From Curvularia sp. ZM96 (taxonomy: Eukaryota; Ascomycota; Dothideomycetes; Pleosporales; Pleosporaceae), in contig JAJGBQ010000004.1 of assembly GCA_022457065.1 (NCBI GenBank), positions 1,488,001 to 1,552,000 of the forward strand: a stretch of 64,000 bases of DNA, written 5' to 3'. The stretch's first letter is position 1, and each line of letters begins with the position of its first letter. Shown piece by piece: positions 53,108 through 64,000 of the stretch. A model generated the notes under the pieces. It worked only from the letters and a program-made list of their open reading frames with translations, was not told the origin of the DNA and searched no databases. Both the position numbers and the translations under genes were made by a program.

Positions 53108-55337
53108 CTATGTGAATTTTCTACTTTTACTGCTGGATACACCTCTCCTAAACAGCGTCGTGGCGTATCCATTAGGCGCCTGCGACGACGGCTGGTTGCG
53201 CTCAGTCAGTTTTTTCCATAAATCACCTATGCTTGATCTTTTTGCTGGTAACATGCTATACTGTAGTCTGTACAGGTTGCGCCGATGTATTGGCGGGACA
53301 AATTGGCCCGATACCAGATAGAGCAACACGCTAGGTGAGAAATAGTGTTTTCGTATGCGGTCGCCCAGATCAAAGTATGGCTGGAACATTGCACGAAGCG
53401 ACAAAGGCACAGACTAGACCTTGTAAGCAGAGAAAAGCTAGTGAGGCGGGGACAAAGACTTACTTTGAGCAACACATAAGCTGTTGGTACAGACTCAGAC
53501 ATATCTATCTTCTCTGACATGTGGCCCGTGTCTTGCAGCTCAAAACAGATACCTCCAGGTAATCGCCCAGGATCCTTAAGCCGTAACATGACAGCAAACA
53601 GCGGAAAGTGGTTGAGACACGCGAGTCCCATCTCCAGGCTTGCTTTGAGGCCAATGACGGCAATTCGTGCGCTTGCGAATGTCAGGTAGAAGACAAAAAC
53701 TGTCGGTAAGAGGAAGAACTGGAGTGTGAAGAGGATGGTACCAAGCAGCAGCTGGTCGAGGTCATAGTCGCAAGAATCGATTCGGTTCCGCAGAATGTTG
53801 CGCTTCTTACCCCGGAAGAGGTGAAAGAGGGAAATGATAATTGTAAGCTGCCAATGGAAGATGCGAGCAGACGCAACATAAAAGGAATAGATATGTATGG
53901 TGAGCAGCGAGACCAGGTCCGAAAAAATTGATATGGGCATGGTTGCGCCCGCAAACGATGAGTAGCCGATGACCTGGATGAGTGCGGGAAGATGTGGTCG
54001 CAGAAGCGATATGCAGTCTGGTTGCCTCTTGTTAGCAATGCCCTATGTGCCAACACAATGCACTTACTAGCCCAGTAATCAATGACCCAGAGAAAAAGGT
54101 CACCCAAGAAGGCGGCCAACTCAGTGTTGAGCTTTAGACCTCCCGGCCACCCCATCAGCCATGATATCATGCGGCGTAGCCCCTCCACTGACCAGGCACT
54201 GAATATGGTGTCGACTTGTGCTACCACGAATGACTTATTCTCAATAATGAATGTACCGACGGCAATACCCATGATTACATCGTTTGCGACTAACCACAGA
54301 CTATTGTAGAATCGAATGTACTCTGGATGACTGTTGGTGATACTCTCCCAATTGGCCTTCCGTCGACGCAGGGTAAGGTACTGAATAGGCCAGTAACACG
54401 ACTGCTGCAGCCGAATATCGATCTGCTGTGCTGTTGCGGAAATGTCCTTCAAAGCAGGAGAGTCTGAAGCTCGAGGCTGCCAATGCAAGACGAGAATCAC
54501 AGCTTCGCCCAGTATGCGATGCGTGATGAGGGCGATTATGAAGAGCTGCGCAGCTATGGGCCATATCCAGACTCTGAACACATAAGCAAGCACCATCCAA
54601 GCATAGTCCCAAAGATTGTTGGCAGATTCTGCCACGCGCTCACTGACACTTAACGCCCGCTTCATGCGCCTGCCAATCATGCCAATGTTCTTTTGCAGGA
54701 GAGCGTTTAGCTCGTACGAACAGTTGACCTGCTCAATGAGCATCGGCAATGCCAGTTCCTTTTGCGTGGGCGGACGGGCTATGACCGTGTGAAGCTTCAG
54801 ACGTTCAATAAGCTCTGCCTTCCTCTTCCGCTCCTTTGCCTCTGCTTCCTCGTGCTCAGCAAATACTCCGTCCCACTCGGTTACCCTTGTTTTGTCACCC
54901 AGTGCCAGTGTAATGGGTTTCAGCGAGAGATATTGCATACGTGTGGGATGCGGTCGGTCGTATACGATGACTTGAATGGCAACGAGGGTGGTGGCAGGGC
55001 AGTGTATGCGCGGAAAGCGGGACGAAGGCTCGGTATATACTGTGAGAGGATCGGCGCCATGTTGATCTGGCTGGCTTTTCGGATTTGCGCAGCCAACAGC
55101 TCGAAGCGCGGAATGTCCGCAGCGCTGCAGCAACTCCTGGATATCGTGGGGACTATGTCGCAGCAGTGTCCCTACAAGCAGCGCATTTTCAACCTGGCGA
55201 AGTTCCACATCTTGCAGAACAGCCACGACAAAGACGTCGGTCTTGGAATTCTGGAAGCCCACCAGAACACCTGGAGCCGAATCGTTGGGAACGTCTGATG
55301 GCCAAAATACGCGCATCAAACCATTGTGCGTGACCAT
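53108..55337 (-). CDS. GPI1: GPI1, GPI-GlcNAc transferase subunit (PIG-Q)
   Basis: Three exons (55337-54068, 54017-53464, 53413-53108) give 709 residues. Gpi1 is an ER membrane subunit of the complex that adds GlcNAc to phosphatidylinositol, the first step of GPI anchor synthesis. The N-terminal region opens LMRVFWPSDVPNDSAPGVLVG. The conserved membrane core contains PIQYLTLRRRKANWESITNS, then HPEYIRFYNSLWLVANDVIMG, SVEGLRRMISWLMGWPGGLKLN, then ELAAFLGDLFLWVIDYWA across the first junction, followed by GATMPISIFSDLVSLLTIHIYSF, ARIFHWQLTIIISLFHLFRG, KKRNILRNRIDSCDYDLDQLL and LTFASARIAVIGLK. The third exon supplies GQFVPPIHRRNLYRLQYSML. MRVFWPSD at Met8 may be the real start. It begins 20 bp after the stop of a small same-strand gene. 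Confidence 0.95.
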
Positions 55338-55357
55338 GTCCTCATCCTGCTATCGCG

Positions 55358-55688
55358 CTAGAAGGAACCACGACGTTTGAGCTGCTCGCGTGCGGAAATG
55401 CCTGCACCTGCAAGTCTGGGATGCTACACATGTTCAGTCAATCAGCGCAGCGAACACATGTGCACGCCTACTGACCAGATCTGTCTCGTGGGCTGCGATG
55501 CGCACGACGGGCAATATGACGATGAAGAACAGCAGAGACAGCAAGGCGAAGCCCTTGGCAGTCCTTGTGACGACGCCGTGATCCCAGGCAAATATCGCTA
55601 GCTCGTAGACACGAGTCACAAGGTCCCAACGGGCAGTCGAATATCCCGCGACGAAGATGCCAATGGTAAGAATGGAGAAAGCGTGCAT
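55358..55688 (-). CDS. Small two-helix membrane protein directly upstream of GPI1
   Basis: Two exons (55688-55476 and 55423-55358, 52-nt intron starting GTCAGT) give 92 residues. A hydrophobic N-terminal helix (HAFSILTIGIFVAGYST, about residues 2-18) is followed by a soluble loop, RWDLVTRVYELAIFAWDHG. A second membrane helix (FALLSLLFFIVILPVVRIAA) leads to a basic C-terminal tail ending AREQLKRRGSF. No family is recognised with confidence. The size and two-helix design are like small ER enzyme subunits (PIG-Y/Eri1, DPM3), but no signature of either is certain. The stop lies 20 bp before the GPI1 ATG on the same strand, far closer than any other tandem pair here, so one transcript may carry both. 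Confidence 0.6.
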
Positions 55689-56529
55689 TTACCCCGTCAT
55701 GCCAAGCGATGGGTCGCAACAAGGGTGGATGCTTGGAATTCTGGGCTAGCGAGTCCGTTTGGAGAGCCTATTGTCGTCGAATTGGAGGTATGACAGCAGT
55801 ACGTGGTGTTGCGGTTGCAAGTACATTGCGCAAGACGCATCCTGGCCGCAGTCCATGGCACCTCCATGGTTGGCGTACGTGGAAGGCCCGCAGGTTCGGG
55901 AAAGACGCACTAGTGCCGCGTTCAGACTAGCGCGTCGCGCTCTGCTCTCGACAGCATCGACATCACACCCAGCACAAGATGTAAATACGCTGAATCTGCT
56001 AACAGATCGTAGTGTATTTACGTGGACTTGACCAACCAGCCACTGAGACGCGGTAGGCCTTCATTTTTCCTCTCTTCTCCTCGCCTGCTACACATCCCAG
56101 CTGTCTGCACCAAACCTTTCAACCATCTACACCGACTGATTGTCGCTGGTTACGGACGTTCGATATGCACAATTCAAACTCGGCGCCGACAGACAGCGGT
56201 CGCGCTTGACAGATAGCCTGAGCAGCCAGATTTGACAATCAGGGGAAGATACGCATAAACCGCTGCGCTATGCCTTTGACTGCTACATGTCTTCAGCAGA
56301 CCCAATCCAAGATGCTTGTTCGTTCGCGTTGATTGGCTAGCGCGACGCGTCCGTTCGCCTGAAGTTTCCGCTCTCCCCAGCCTCGGCTTCAGCCGCTCAG
56401 ACACCGCTTTCTTCTTTTGTCCATATCTCCCAGCGGCATCCTCTCTCTAGACCCTACTAATTCCCCACAGCCCTTTTGGACCCATATCCATCAGTCTCGG
56501 CAACAAATCACGCTGATTGCTCGTCAACA
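55689..56529. other. Divergent intergenic region, no supported gene
   Basis: 841 bp between the small membrane-protein gene (minus) and the Nup42-type gene (plus). A pyrimidine-rich 5' leader precedes the latter at about 56400-56500. No other element is seen. Confidence 0.45.
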
Positions 56530-58610
56530 ATGGTTGTCTGCACCTACTACCAGCGAGGCACATGCAAGTTTGGAGGTGAGCCGTCATGTTGTCGCATCCA
56601 GACGTCAAACTCACATTAATCAGATTCCTGCAAGAATGAGCACCCTGGAAGTTCGCGAGATGCAAATCGCGGGGGAGGCGGTTTTGGCGGCTCAAACAAC
56701 AACCGTTTTGGTGCCTTCAATGGCGACCGCTACCGTCCAGGGCAAAATAACACTTCCAGCACGTTCGGGGGTAAGTTTTTCCCAATCAATCGCCTGGATC
56801 ATCACCTTCCATGGATTCCAGTCTTGTCAGGTAATTGTTGAAACCGTGCTTACGGAGTACAGGCAACCGTGATGGCAAGCCAAGTTTTGGTCTAGATCGA
56901 GAGGACATGAAGAACGATCTCACGACACAGCGTCCAATCTATCCGCTGTCTTGTTATGGGCCAGGGCGAGAAGCTCCCCGCCAACTCATCGAGGGCCCAG
57001 TTGAACTCAGCCCAGAGGAGCTCCGCTTGCGGTATTACACCCTCCGAGCAGCAGGCAACGAGCCTCAAGCCGTAAGTTTAAACAATCCACGTTGTTTTTC
57101 AGAGCTTGACAAACTGTAGCAACAAGAAGAATCTACCCTCAACGACAAGATGCAGCAACAGGTGAAAGCAATTGTTGATGACATTGCTGGCGCTATTCGT
57201 TATATAGAAGAAGGTGCCAATATTCACCCCAATCGGATTGACATCGCTAAAGGCAACGTAAATGCGAGTGGATCAACTAGCACCACATCTGCTTCTTCAA
57301 ACACAGCAGCGAATCCATTCATGAAAGCGCCTGCAAATCCATTCCAGACAGCAACCTCTTCCTCAACACCGGCGTTCGGGCAGACGTCCACTCCAGCTTT
57401 CGGTAAGCCAGCTTTCGGTCAGCCATCCAATCCATCACAAACCACATCTGCCTTTGGCCAGCCCTCAAACCCAGGTCAAACAACTTCAGCCTTCGGCCAG
57501 GCATCAACTCCCGGACAAACTGCTTCCCCCTTTGCTCAAGCATCCAACTCAGGCCAAACCACCTCCGCTTTTGGTGCGGCCTCTTCTCTGGGCCAAAAAC
57601 CGTCGCCATTTGGTCAGACTTCCGCATTAGGCAGTGGTGGCAGTGCGTTTGGAAAGCCTGCATTTGGTACTTCTGGATTTGGTCAACCATCTATGCCCGG
57701 ATCAGGAAGTGCTTTTGGACAAACCAGTGCCATAGGCGCAGGCTCTGCTTTCGGGAAACCGTCAACACCAGGGATGGCATCCGGGTTTGGGCAGACGAAT
57801 GCTCTGGGACAGAAGCCAAATCCTTTCAGTAAGCCTGGCTTTGGCCAGAGTGGGTTTGGTCAAGCCGCGCAGCCAGGTGCCAATGCATCTCCATTTGCCC
57901 AAGCTGCACAATCTAGTACATCACCGTTCGGACAAGCTGCACAATCTGGCACATCTCCTTTCGGGCAAGCTGCACAGTCGGGCGCATCACCTTTTGGTCA
58001 ACAACCACAGCAATCGACTCAGCCGTCACCATTTGGCCAGCAGGCTCAGCAGGCCCAGCAGTCATCTCAGCCTTCGCCATTTGGCCAACAAGCTCAACAA
58101 TCACAGAACCCAAGCCCCTTTGGACAAACACAACAGAAGCCTGCACAGTCCAACCCTTTTGGCAGCGCAGCTGCATCGCAAACCCCAGCGTTCGGCCAAC
58201 CAAGCAAACCCTCACCTTTTGGTACTCAAGCCGCACAGCCTGCTGCAACACAATCACCGCCTGCCAACCCCTTCTCCCAGCCACAAACATCCACTGCCTC
58301 AGCAAGCTCATCCTCGCCTTTTGGCGCCCAGGCTACAGCCAGCAATACGCCTGCAACAACTCAGCCAGTATCACAGCCACAGCCCGCTTCAGCCGCGCGT
58401 CCGCACGTAGCTGGTGTCACACCTGACGGCAAACCCATTGACGCCAAGGATCGCTACAAGGAGGGTAAACCAGAAGAGTACGAGGGTGAGCAAGGAAAGG
58501 CCCTCGAAGAGATTTACAAACGTGTCGCGCAATTGGGTCGTTTCAATGATGATGAGGATATTCCAATCACACCACCCAAGTGTGAATGGATTGCACCGCT
58601 GGTGTTGTAG
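56530..58610 (+). CDS. CCCH zinc-finger FG nucleoporin (Nup42/NUPL2-like)
   Basis: Four exons (56530-56575, 56624-56770, 56863-57071, 57120-58610) give 630 residues. The N-terminus is a single CCCH finger, Cys4-x7-Cys12-x5-Cys18-x3-His22, reconstituted across the first splice junction. A Gly/Asn-rich segment and a helical block follow (DLTTQRPIYPLSCYGPGREAP, then SPEELRLRYYTLRAAGNEPQ). The next 330 or so residues carry dozens of FG motifs such as SAFGQ, SPFGQ and PAFGQ with Ser/Ala/Gln/Pro spacers. The C-terminal block HVAGVTPDGKPIDAKDRYKEG, then KALEEIYKRVAQLGRF, is a conserved end in fungal members. Nup42 proteins sit on the cytoplasmic face of the nuclear pore, bind Gle1 and aid mRNA export. 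The symbol is left blank because fungal names vary. Confidence 0.87.
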
Positions 58611-58898
58611 ATGGCTTGCTCACTGGAAAAAGGCGTTTCCTGTCATTTCCGCAGTCATTCAGATAGAATAGCGTGATTTTAGTGTAGTCATTTGAGACGT
58701 ATTGTGCACGCAACGTAACAAGATGGCAAAATGAATCATTTAGACGAATTCTCTTTGTTTATCTCGTCTCCAACCTCCTCACTAAGCCAGAATATCTTCC
58801 TTTGACAACGTAATGGGCACAGTGTCACAATATATGTATAAACTTTTGTCATTTCATTATCACCACCGCATAGATATCTTACTTCTGATGATTCTACC
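58611..58898. other. Convergent gap between Nup42-type gene and APC1
   Basis: 288 bp holding both 3' ends. No other feature. Confidence 0.5.
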
Positions 58899-61800
58899 TT
58901 ACGCACCACCCATTTGCCTACCCCTATCCATGATACCCGCCTTGATCCTCTCCACAGCTTCTTTTCCGAGCCACCTCAACCTACCATCCCGCCTACACGC
59001 CGCCAGCGCCCACTCGAACACGCCCTTGAGCACTCGGAGTTCCTCCACCTTGTCGCTCTGCGCCAGACGTGCGAGAACAAGCCGTGATTCCACGACCGTA
59101 GCACCAGGGTCCAACCACGACTTGGAGTGCTGATCGAGCGGCAAAATGAGGCCTGCATCCGAAGCGCTGACGTAGTTTGACAACGCAGGTAAGGTAAAGA
59201 GCCAGTGGAAGAGGAGCTGCGACGTGCGTGATGACTGAGCGTCGTTGAGGGCTACGAGTGTCGAGCTAAAAGCCGTGGCATACGTGTCGTGCGCGGAGCG
59301 GCGGCGAACAATCAGCGTCTGGTTTCTCTCAAAACTCTTGAGATGCAGAGTGTTATTGAGAAAATCGAGCGTTGTAGGCCAGTAACTTTGATCTGCAGTT
59401 TCCAGCTTACTGATCAAGGGAAGCTCGGGGAGGAGACAAGGCGCTGTGAGGTGTTTGGTTGTGGTGCCGTCGGGTAGGCTTGCCTTGAGGTGTACAGTTA
59501 TAGGCATGGAAATTGCACGGCCCGTATCTACATCGCGTACCACGAGACATCGCGGTTCGGTAGCCAGGACCCAGAAGTGTCGGAATGCCTGCAGATGCGC
59601 TTTCGAATCCTGTACGTCTGAGGGAAATAGCGGGTAGAATGCACATATCAGACTCGCTATGGCTTTGTTGCTGCGACTGAACGTTTGCGTGCCGCCTGCG
59701 ATGAAGAGAGTTCCAAAGGCCATATGGGCAGCGAGATGCGATCCGTACGGGACATCTGGACCAATCCGTCCGTGCAGACCGCGAAGACGGCGGAACACAT
59801 CCAGGTCACCTGTACCTGCCATGACAGTTGCTGCTGCAAGTGCGATGAGATCTTGGCAGTTCCGAACTGTATTCTTGGCTAGTTTTGAATCATATCGTAC
59901 AGCTGGAAGCTTGTTGATCCGTATCAGTTGGTCGAGGTACTTGATTAGGAAATCTCGTACTTGCGTGTCTCCAGTACCAGCGTGTTTGAGACTCATACTC
60001 CACAACAGGCCAGCAAGTATGTTGTAAAACGGCATCTGTTCACTGCGTAATCGTGTGATACCTCTGAGGTCGTAGGCCTCGCGATACTCAAACGGTAGGT
60101 TTTTGATGATCCAGGAATCTGATGCTTCGATATTATCCCACATAATAAGATGTTTGGCCAGAGTGCGGAGCAGGAAGATGTCAGGACGGACATAATCGAA
60201 TTGCGGGAGTGTGTCTGGGATGTCAATCTTGCGGGCTACACTTTGGTCGTGAGTTTTCATAAAGATCAGAGCAACAGCGATGACCGCTCCCGCGGTTGCT
60301 TGGTCGAGAATGTGAACGACATTCACCGGCTTGGGTGAGACAGCAACGGTCATGAGGCGCTCAACGATGCGCATATCATGGAGGCCTCGGAGATCTTTTC
60401 CCTTGCCCAAATTAATAAAACCGAGTGCAAAACCGGCAGACAACCTATAAGCTTCATCACGCAAGGTGTCCGGTGGTTCAGATGGGTCTGGCACTTCTAC
60501 ATGTTCGATCTCCGAAAGCATAACCTCACTCATTCGGCGATGCTGGGTGTTGTAATAGAGCAGTCCAATGCCCATCAGGCCTGTAGTCTGCGTATATGGA
60601 GAAAGATTTAGTTCTGCAGCTCCCGCTGGCAACATTCTGGTCACATGCACTGATAGTAGTCGTGTGACGAGTGTATCCATCGTGCCCATGAAAGAAGCAG
60701 CCAGTCCTAACAGTAGGCCTACTGACGTCATGGTGTGTTTCGGGGTAAGATATTTGAACGACAACCATTTAGCAATTGTCCTCAGATGTCCGTTCAAGCC
60801 GAGTCCGAGCAAGAGACCAGCATGTTTGTTTGTCAATTCAGCGGGTTTGTTGTACATGATCCAGGAAGTGTCGATGCCTTGGGCGTCTCGCGAGATGCTG
60901 AGTCCCGCTGCAGCACCTGCATTGAAGAAGGCCCAGAAGTACTTCTCTTCAGAGTAATTTTGACGTTCGGCTGTCACAACATTGCCCATTGGCTTCATGA
61001 GACAGGACGTAGAGAAGCCATACAGCGGGTATTTTTCCGTCAGTAAAGGCTTCTTGCTGCTGAATTTGATCATGGAGCTGCCAACTGGCAGCGAGAAAGT
61101 GCGAACCATGACCCATTGCATGAGTATTTTTTGTCCCTCCAATACCGCTGCATCGTCTTGTCTGTTGTCAGCTTTGTACTCTGCCACGGTCTGCCGTAAC
61201 GGTTCGAGCAAGGTGTAAGCTTCCATAAACCGTCTGTCTTCCCGGAAAATGAGACGGGTGATATGGTGACGATCAACTTCAGACGTCGATTGCATGTTCT
61301 CAATGCGATCAGCGCCCTGGCATATGGTATGGACATCGCGCGTGGTACTGGTTGCATGAAGGGTGCCACCGGATGGGTTAGGATGGCCATCATACACAGA
61401 ATCTCCGGTTGGGTTATGACGAATATCAAGGTCTTCGCGTTGCACAAGCTTCAGAAGTGAACTTGACCAAGTTGTAGGTGGATTTGCCTGGCATCTTGTG
61501 ATTGCTTCCATGAGTGGTGCTTTGGCAGCTTCCGGCAATGTAGCCAACATGTCCGAATTGATTCCGCACCTTTGTATCAGCTCTACCACTTGTCTGGGGC
61601 TTGAAACAGGATCAATATCGCGAAAGAACCTATGTAGTGCCACCGTGCGGGGAGTGACACCCGCTATTATCTCGTCAATGTTGATAGATGAGTGGGGAGA
61701 GGCTTTGGATTTGCGAATGAGCGTTGCCAATGTAGGAAACGGAGCATAATGCTGAGATCCTGTGACTGTGGTGAGCCAACCCAGAATCGACGGTGGTGCA

Positions 61801-64000
61801 TCCCAAGGCTGTCCGTGTAAGCGAACTTTACTGGTTAACGTGGATTCTTCATAGGCCCAGTCGTGGCTTGATCCGCCATCGAAGTCGAAGAAGCTTCCTT
61901 GTCTCCAGTCCCAAGCATCCCAGCGTAGCCAATAGCTAATCTGTGCTAAGATGGGTGCGAGATTGCCGGGTTGAACACCCGTAAAGTCTTGACATAATGT
62001 ATCCAGTTTACGCTCTTCTCGGAAAAGATGCAGCGAAACGACAATCTCAGAAAGGGAGGAAATGCGGAGATCCTGTTTTTCGGAAGGGGATAAGCGCCTC
62101 CAATGATCGTTGGTCGCTTTGCCGACAGGTGATTGGAGGTATCGGCGTGCAATCTCGAGACAAGTAAGAATCATGTCATCTTTGGCTTTGACTTGCTGAG
62201 CGATTGAAGGTAATTGCTCCTGCATAGATCGAGATTTTGATAACGGGCTCATAGTGGCTGACATGGGGCTCAAGCGCAAGGCCCAAGTCCATGGTGATGA
62301 TTCCCAACTCCTCGCATGGGCCCTCGAAGTTTGACGGCTGGACATGAGACGCCATGCTGAGTCTGCATCATCTATTAACTCATCCGGCTTCGCTTGGCTT
62401 GCAGGACGACCAGAGCTTCTTCGCTGAATAGATTTTGAACGAGTTTTGATCTTGCTTTTCTTGTCTTCAATAAAGGGAACAGCAAGAGTAAGTAGAGCTG
62501 CCACAAAGGCTGTCCAATCAGCTGTTGTTTTTTCGGAACCCTCATCCGAGAGCGATTTGCGTATGTGCCACCATATCTCAAGAATGAAGTCCCCAGCGTA
62601 GTTTGGCAGGACTGTGAGCAACACACGGAAGAGCTCAGCCACATATCTGTCCGTGGGTGATAAATGCAGTGATATGCGGTGCTTGAAATATTCACCATCG
62701 ACAACATCGAGCTTCCCATTTGCGTCGGCAGACAACAGCTGCCGTAGAGGTCGGCTAGCGTGTATTGTTCGCTTGGCCCCCGCAGCTGCCCTGTTCCGTT
62801 CATAGTGTAATACTGCATATGGGTCGTGCAGCTTCAACGGACCCAAAATATGCTTCATTGGTAGATGTGTACCCCATCCAGCAGTCAGTGATAGGCAGGC
62901 CTCCTGAGGGTCAGTTGAAGTTAGCTGGACGATGCGTTCGACATTACTGTCGCGTAGCTTGGCTATATCCAATGCATCCTCGAGTTGTCGACTACCTACA
63001 AACCGAGGAACACATGCATATCGGGGAGCGGCACTATTGGAGCCTGATTGTGTCGCTGATGCCGAAGGAGATAGTCGTTTCCGTGTCACTGCCAGCTCAC
63101 ACTCAAGGGGATGCTGTAATGATGGGTGGGATATGTACATGTACAATTTTCGCTCATGAAGCGTAGCGGAGTTGAAGGGTGCATTCAATGTAAGTACCTC
63201 AGGTTGAATGTCGCTCTGCGTGTACGTCAGTCATACAATTCTTTGATTCAACTTTTTCGCAATATACCTGGGAGACTGAGGGGTTTTGCAAGGCAAACAA
63301 CCCACTCTTGAGATACTGGGTAACTGAAATTTCGGCGACTACGCTGACGACTAACTCTTTGTGAAGTCCATCACCAGGTCGAGGACCGCCTTTGACATCG
63401 GGCGGCGCAAACAGATCATCAAGCTCGTCGTAGTCTTCGATGGTGTCAAAGGTATCTTCATCCATGGCATCGTCCAGAGTATCATCAATCGAGATGGCGC
63501 CTAAGCTCATGCGTGATGTAACACTTCCAGGAGTAGAAGCTCGATTGCGTGACTGTGAAAAGCCACCAAAGCTCGTACGATCATGGCCCAGCGAATGACG
63601 ACTTCGCTGGCTTGCGTTGAAGCTTGCGGAAAAACTGCCGCCCAGGCTGTTTCGGGATGTTGCCTTGTCCTGAAATGCGCTTCTATCAAAGCTAGTGGAA
63701 AGCTCAGCCCGTGAGAGCAATGAGCTCACTCGTCTCGACTCCTTAGGTTGGCGCGTAATATCAGAATCAGGATTGAGCTGTGACGCAAGCGCATCATCTA
63801 CAGCCTGGTCAGAAAGACGTTCTTTAGTCGTGATTTTGAATGAAGGTGGCTGAGGCTTGCTTCGTGGCGCTCCACCAAAGCTTTCCCTCAACCTATCAGC
63901 ACCACGAACTGCGGGAGTCGTTGCTCCTGTTCCCGGTACAGTAGTTCCGTGAGAACTACGCCTCCGCGACTTGCTTATTGACAGAGGGACGTGTTGTTTG
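58899..64000 (-). CDS. APC1: Anaphase-promoting complex subunit APC1 (partial, 5' end off-window)
   Basis: Two visible exons, 64000-63268 (open to the window edge) and 63215-58899, with a 52-nt intron (GTATAT donor, ACTGAC branch site, CGCAG). About 1,680 residues are visible. APC1 (Aspergillus BimE) is the largest scaffold of the APC/C ubiquitin ligase. The visible part opens with Ser/Arg-rich phospho-regulatory sequence, as in the APC1 loop, and the acidic DEDTFDTIEDYDELDDLF. The middle has the APC1 pattern of PLRQLLSADANGKLDVVDG and RYLQSPVG. The PC-repeat region is clear: GLLLGLGLNGHLRTIAKWLS, then TSVGLLLGLAASFMGTMD, then GLLYYNTQHRRMSEVML and AGFALGFINLGKG. The C-terminus ends with GLHGRIGPDVPYGSHLAAHM and later helices. 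The stop is at 58899. Confidence 0.95.

Noticed and set aside
54762..55298. 178-codon plus-strand frame inside GPI1 exon 1
   Set aside because: Antisense shadow; GPI1 motifs on the minus strand are continuous and conserved.
57300..58350. Tandem FG-coding repeats as a satellite or minisatellite
   Set aside because: They are FG motifs of a nucleoporin coding exon with varied synonymous bases, not identical DNA repeats.

Overview
This is nuclear DNA from a filamentous ascomycete, most likely a Dothideomycete of the Pleosporales. The evidence is spliceosomal introns of about 46 to 60 nt with GT..AG ends and CTAAC/CTGAC-like branch sites, compact genes on both strands, and fungal families such as a LaeA-like methyltransferase, a DUF2985 membrane protein, MIC27 and OCT1. 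The order name is inference from protein style. I resolved 31 loci: 30 probable or possible protein genes and one decayed gene. No tRNA, rRNA, CRISPR array or intact transposon was seen. Exon junctions below were worked out by hand, and every spliced model closes in frame.

0-12 kb: RPAP1-like RNA polymerase II assembly factor, converging on a DUF2985 membrane protein; a 50-residue secreted peptide; the deubiquitinase UBP2, whose first coding exon is only 10 nt; and, divergent from it, a complex I 21.3 kDa (NDUFA11/Tim17-like) subunit.

12-19 kb: tubulin cofactor C; a large Ser/Thr-rich wall protein with signal peptide and GPI-type tail; then a poorly conserved stretch with two unrecognised genes on the minus strand.

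19-26 kb: homocysteine S-methyltransferase, then MED10, TAF5 and MED9, three parts of the Pol II pre-initiation machinery. MED10 and TAF5 share one promoter region. A small decayed gene lies between TAF5 and MED9.

26-29 kb: a gene-poor island whose only clear gene encodes a secreted protein built from two copies of an eight-cysteine module, each copy being one 255-nt exon.

29-46 kb: phosphoglycerate mutase, a CaM kinase, pyroglutamyl peptidase, an FAD monooxygenase, a prolyl iminopeptidase, a KLHDC4/Kel3-type kelch protein, the DHR2 RNA helicase and mitochondrial peptidase OCT1.

46-64 kb: MIC27 (divergent from OCT1, so two mitochondrial genes share 190 bp), a BTB domain split by an inserted RING-like finger, a possible orphan gene, a nine-exon LaeA-like methyltransferase, GPI1 with a small membrane-protein gene ending 20 bp before its start, a CCCH/FG nucleoporin (Nup42 type), and APC1, which runs off the right edge.

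The best candidates for undescribed biology are the two-module cysteine-rich secreted protein, the BTB-RING chimera and the small membrane protein abutting GPI1.
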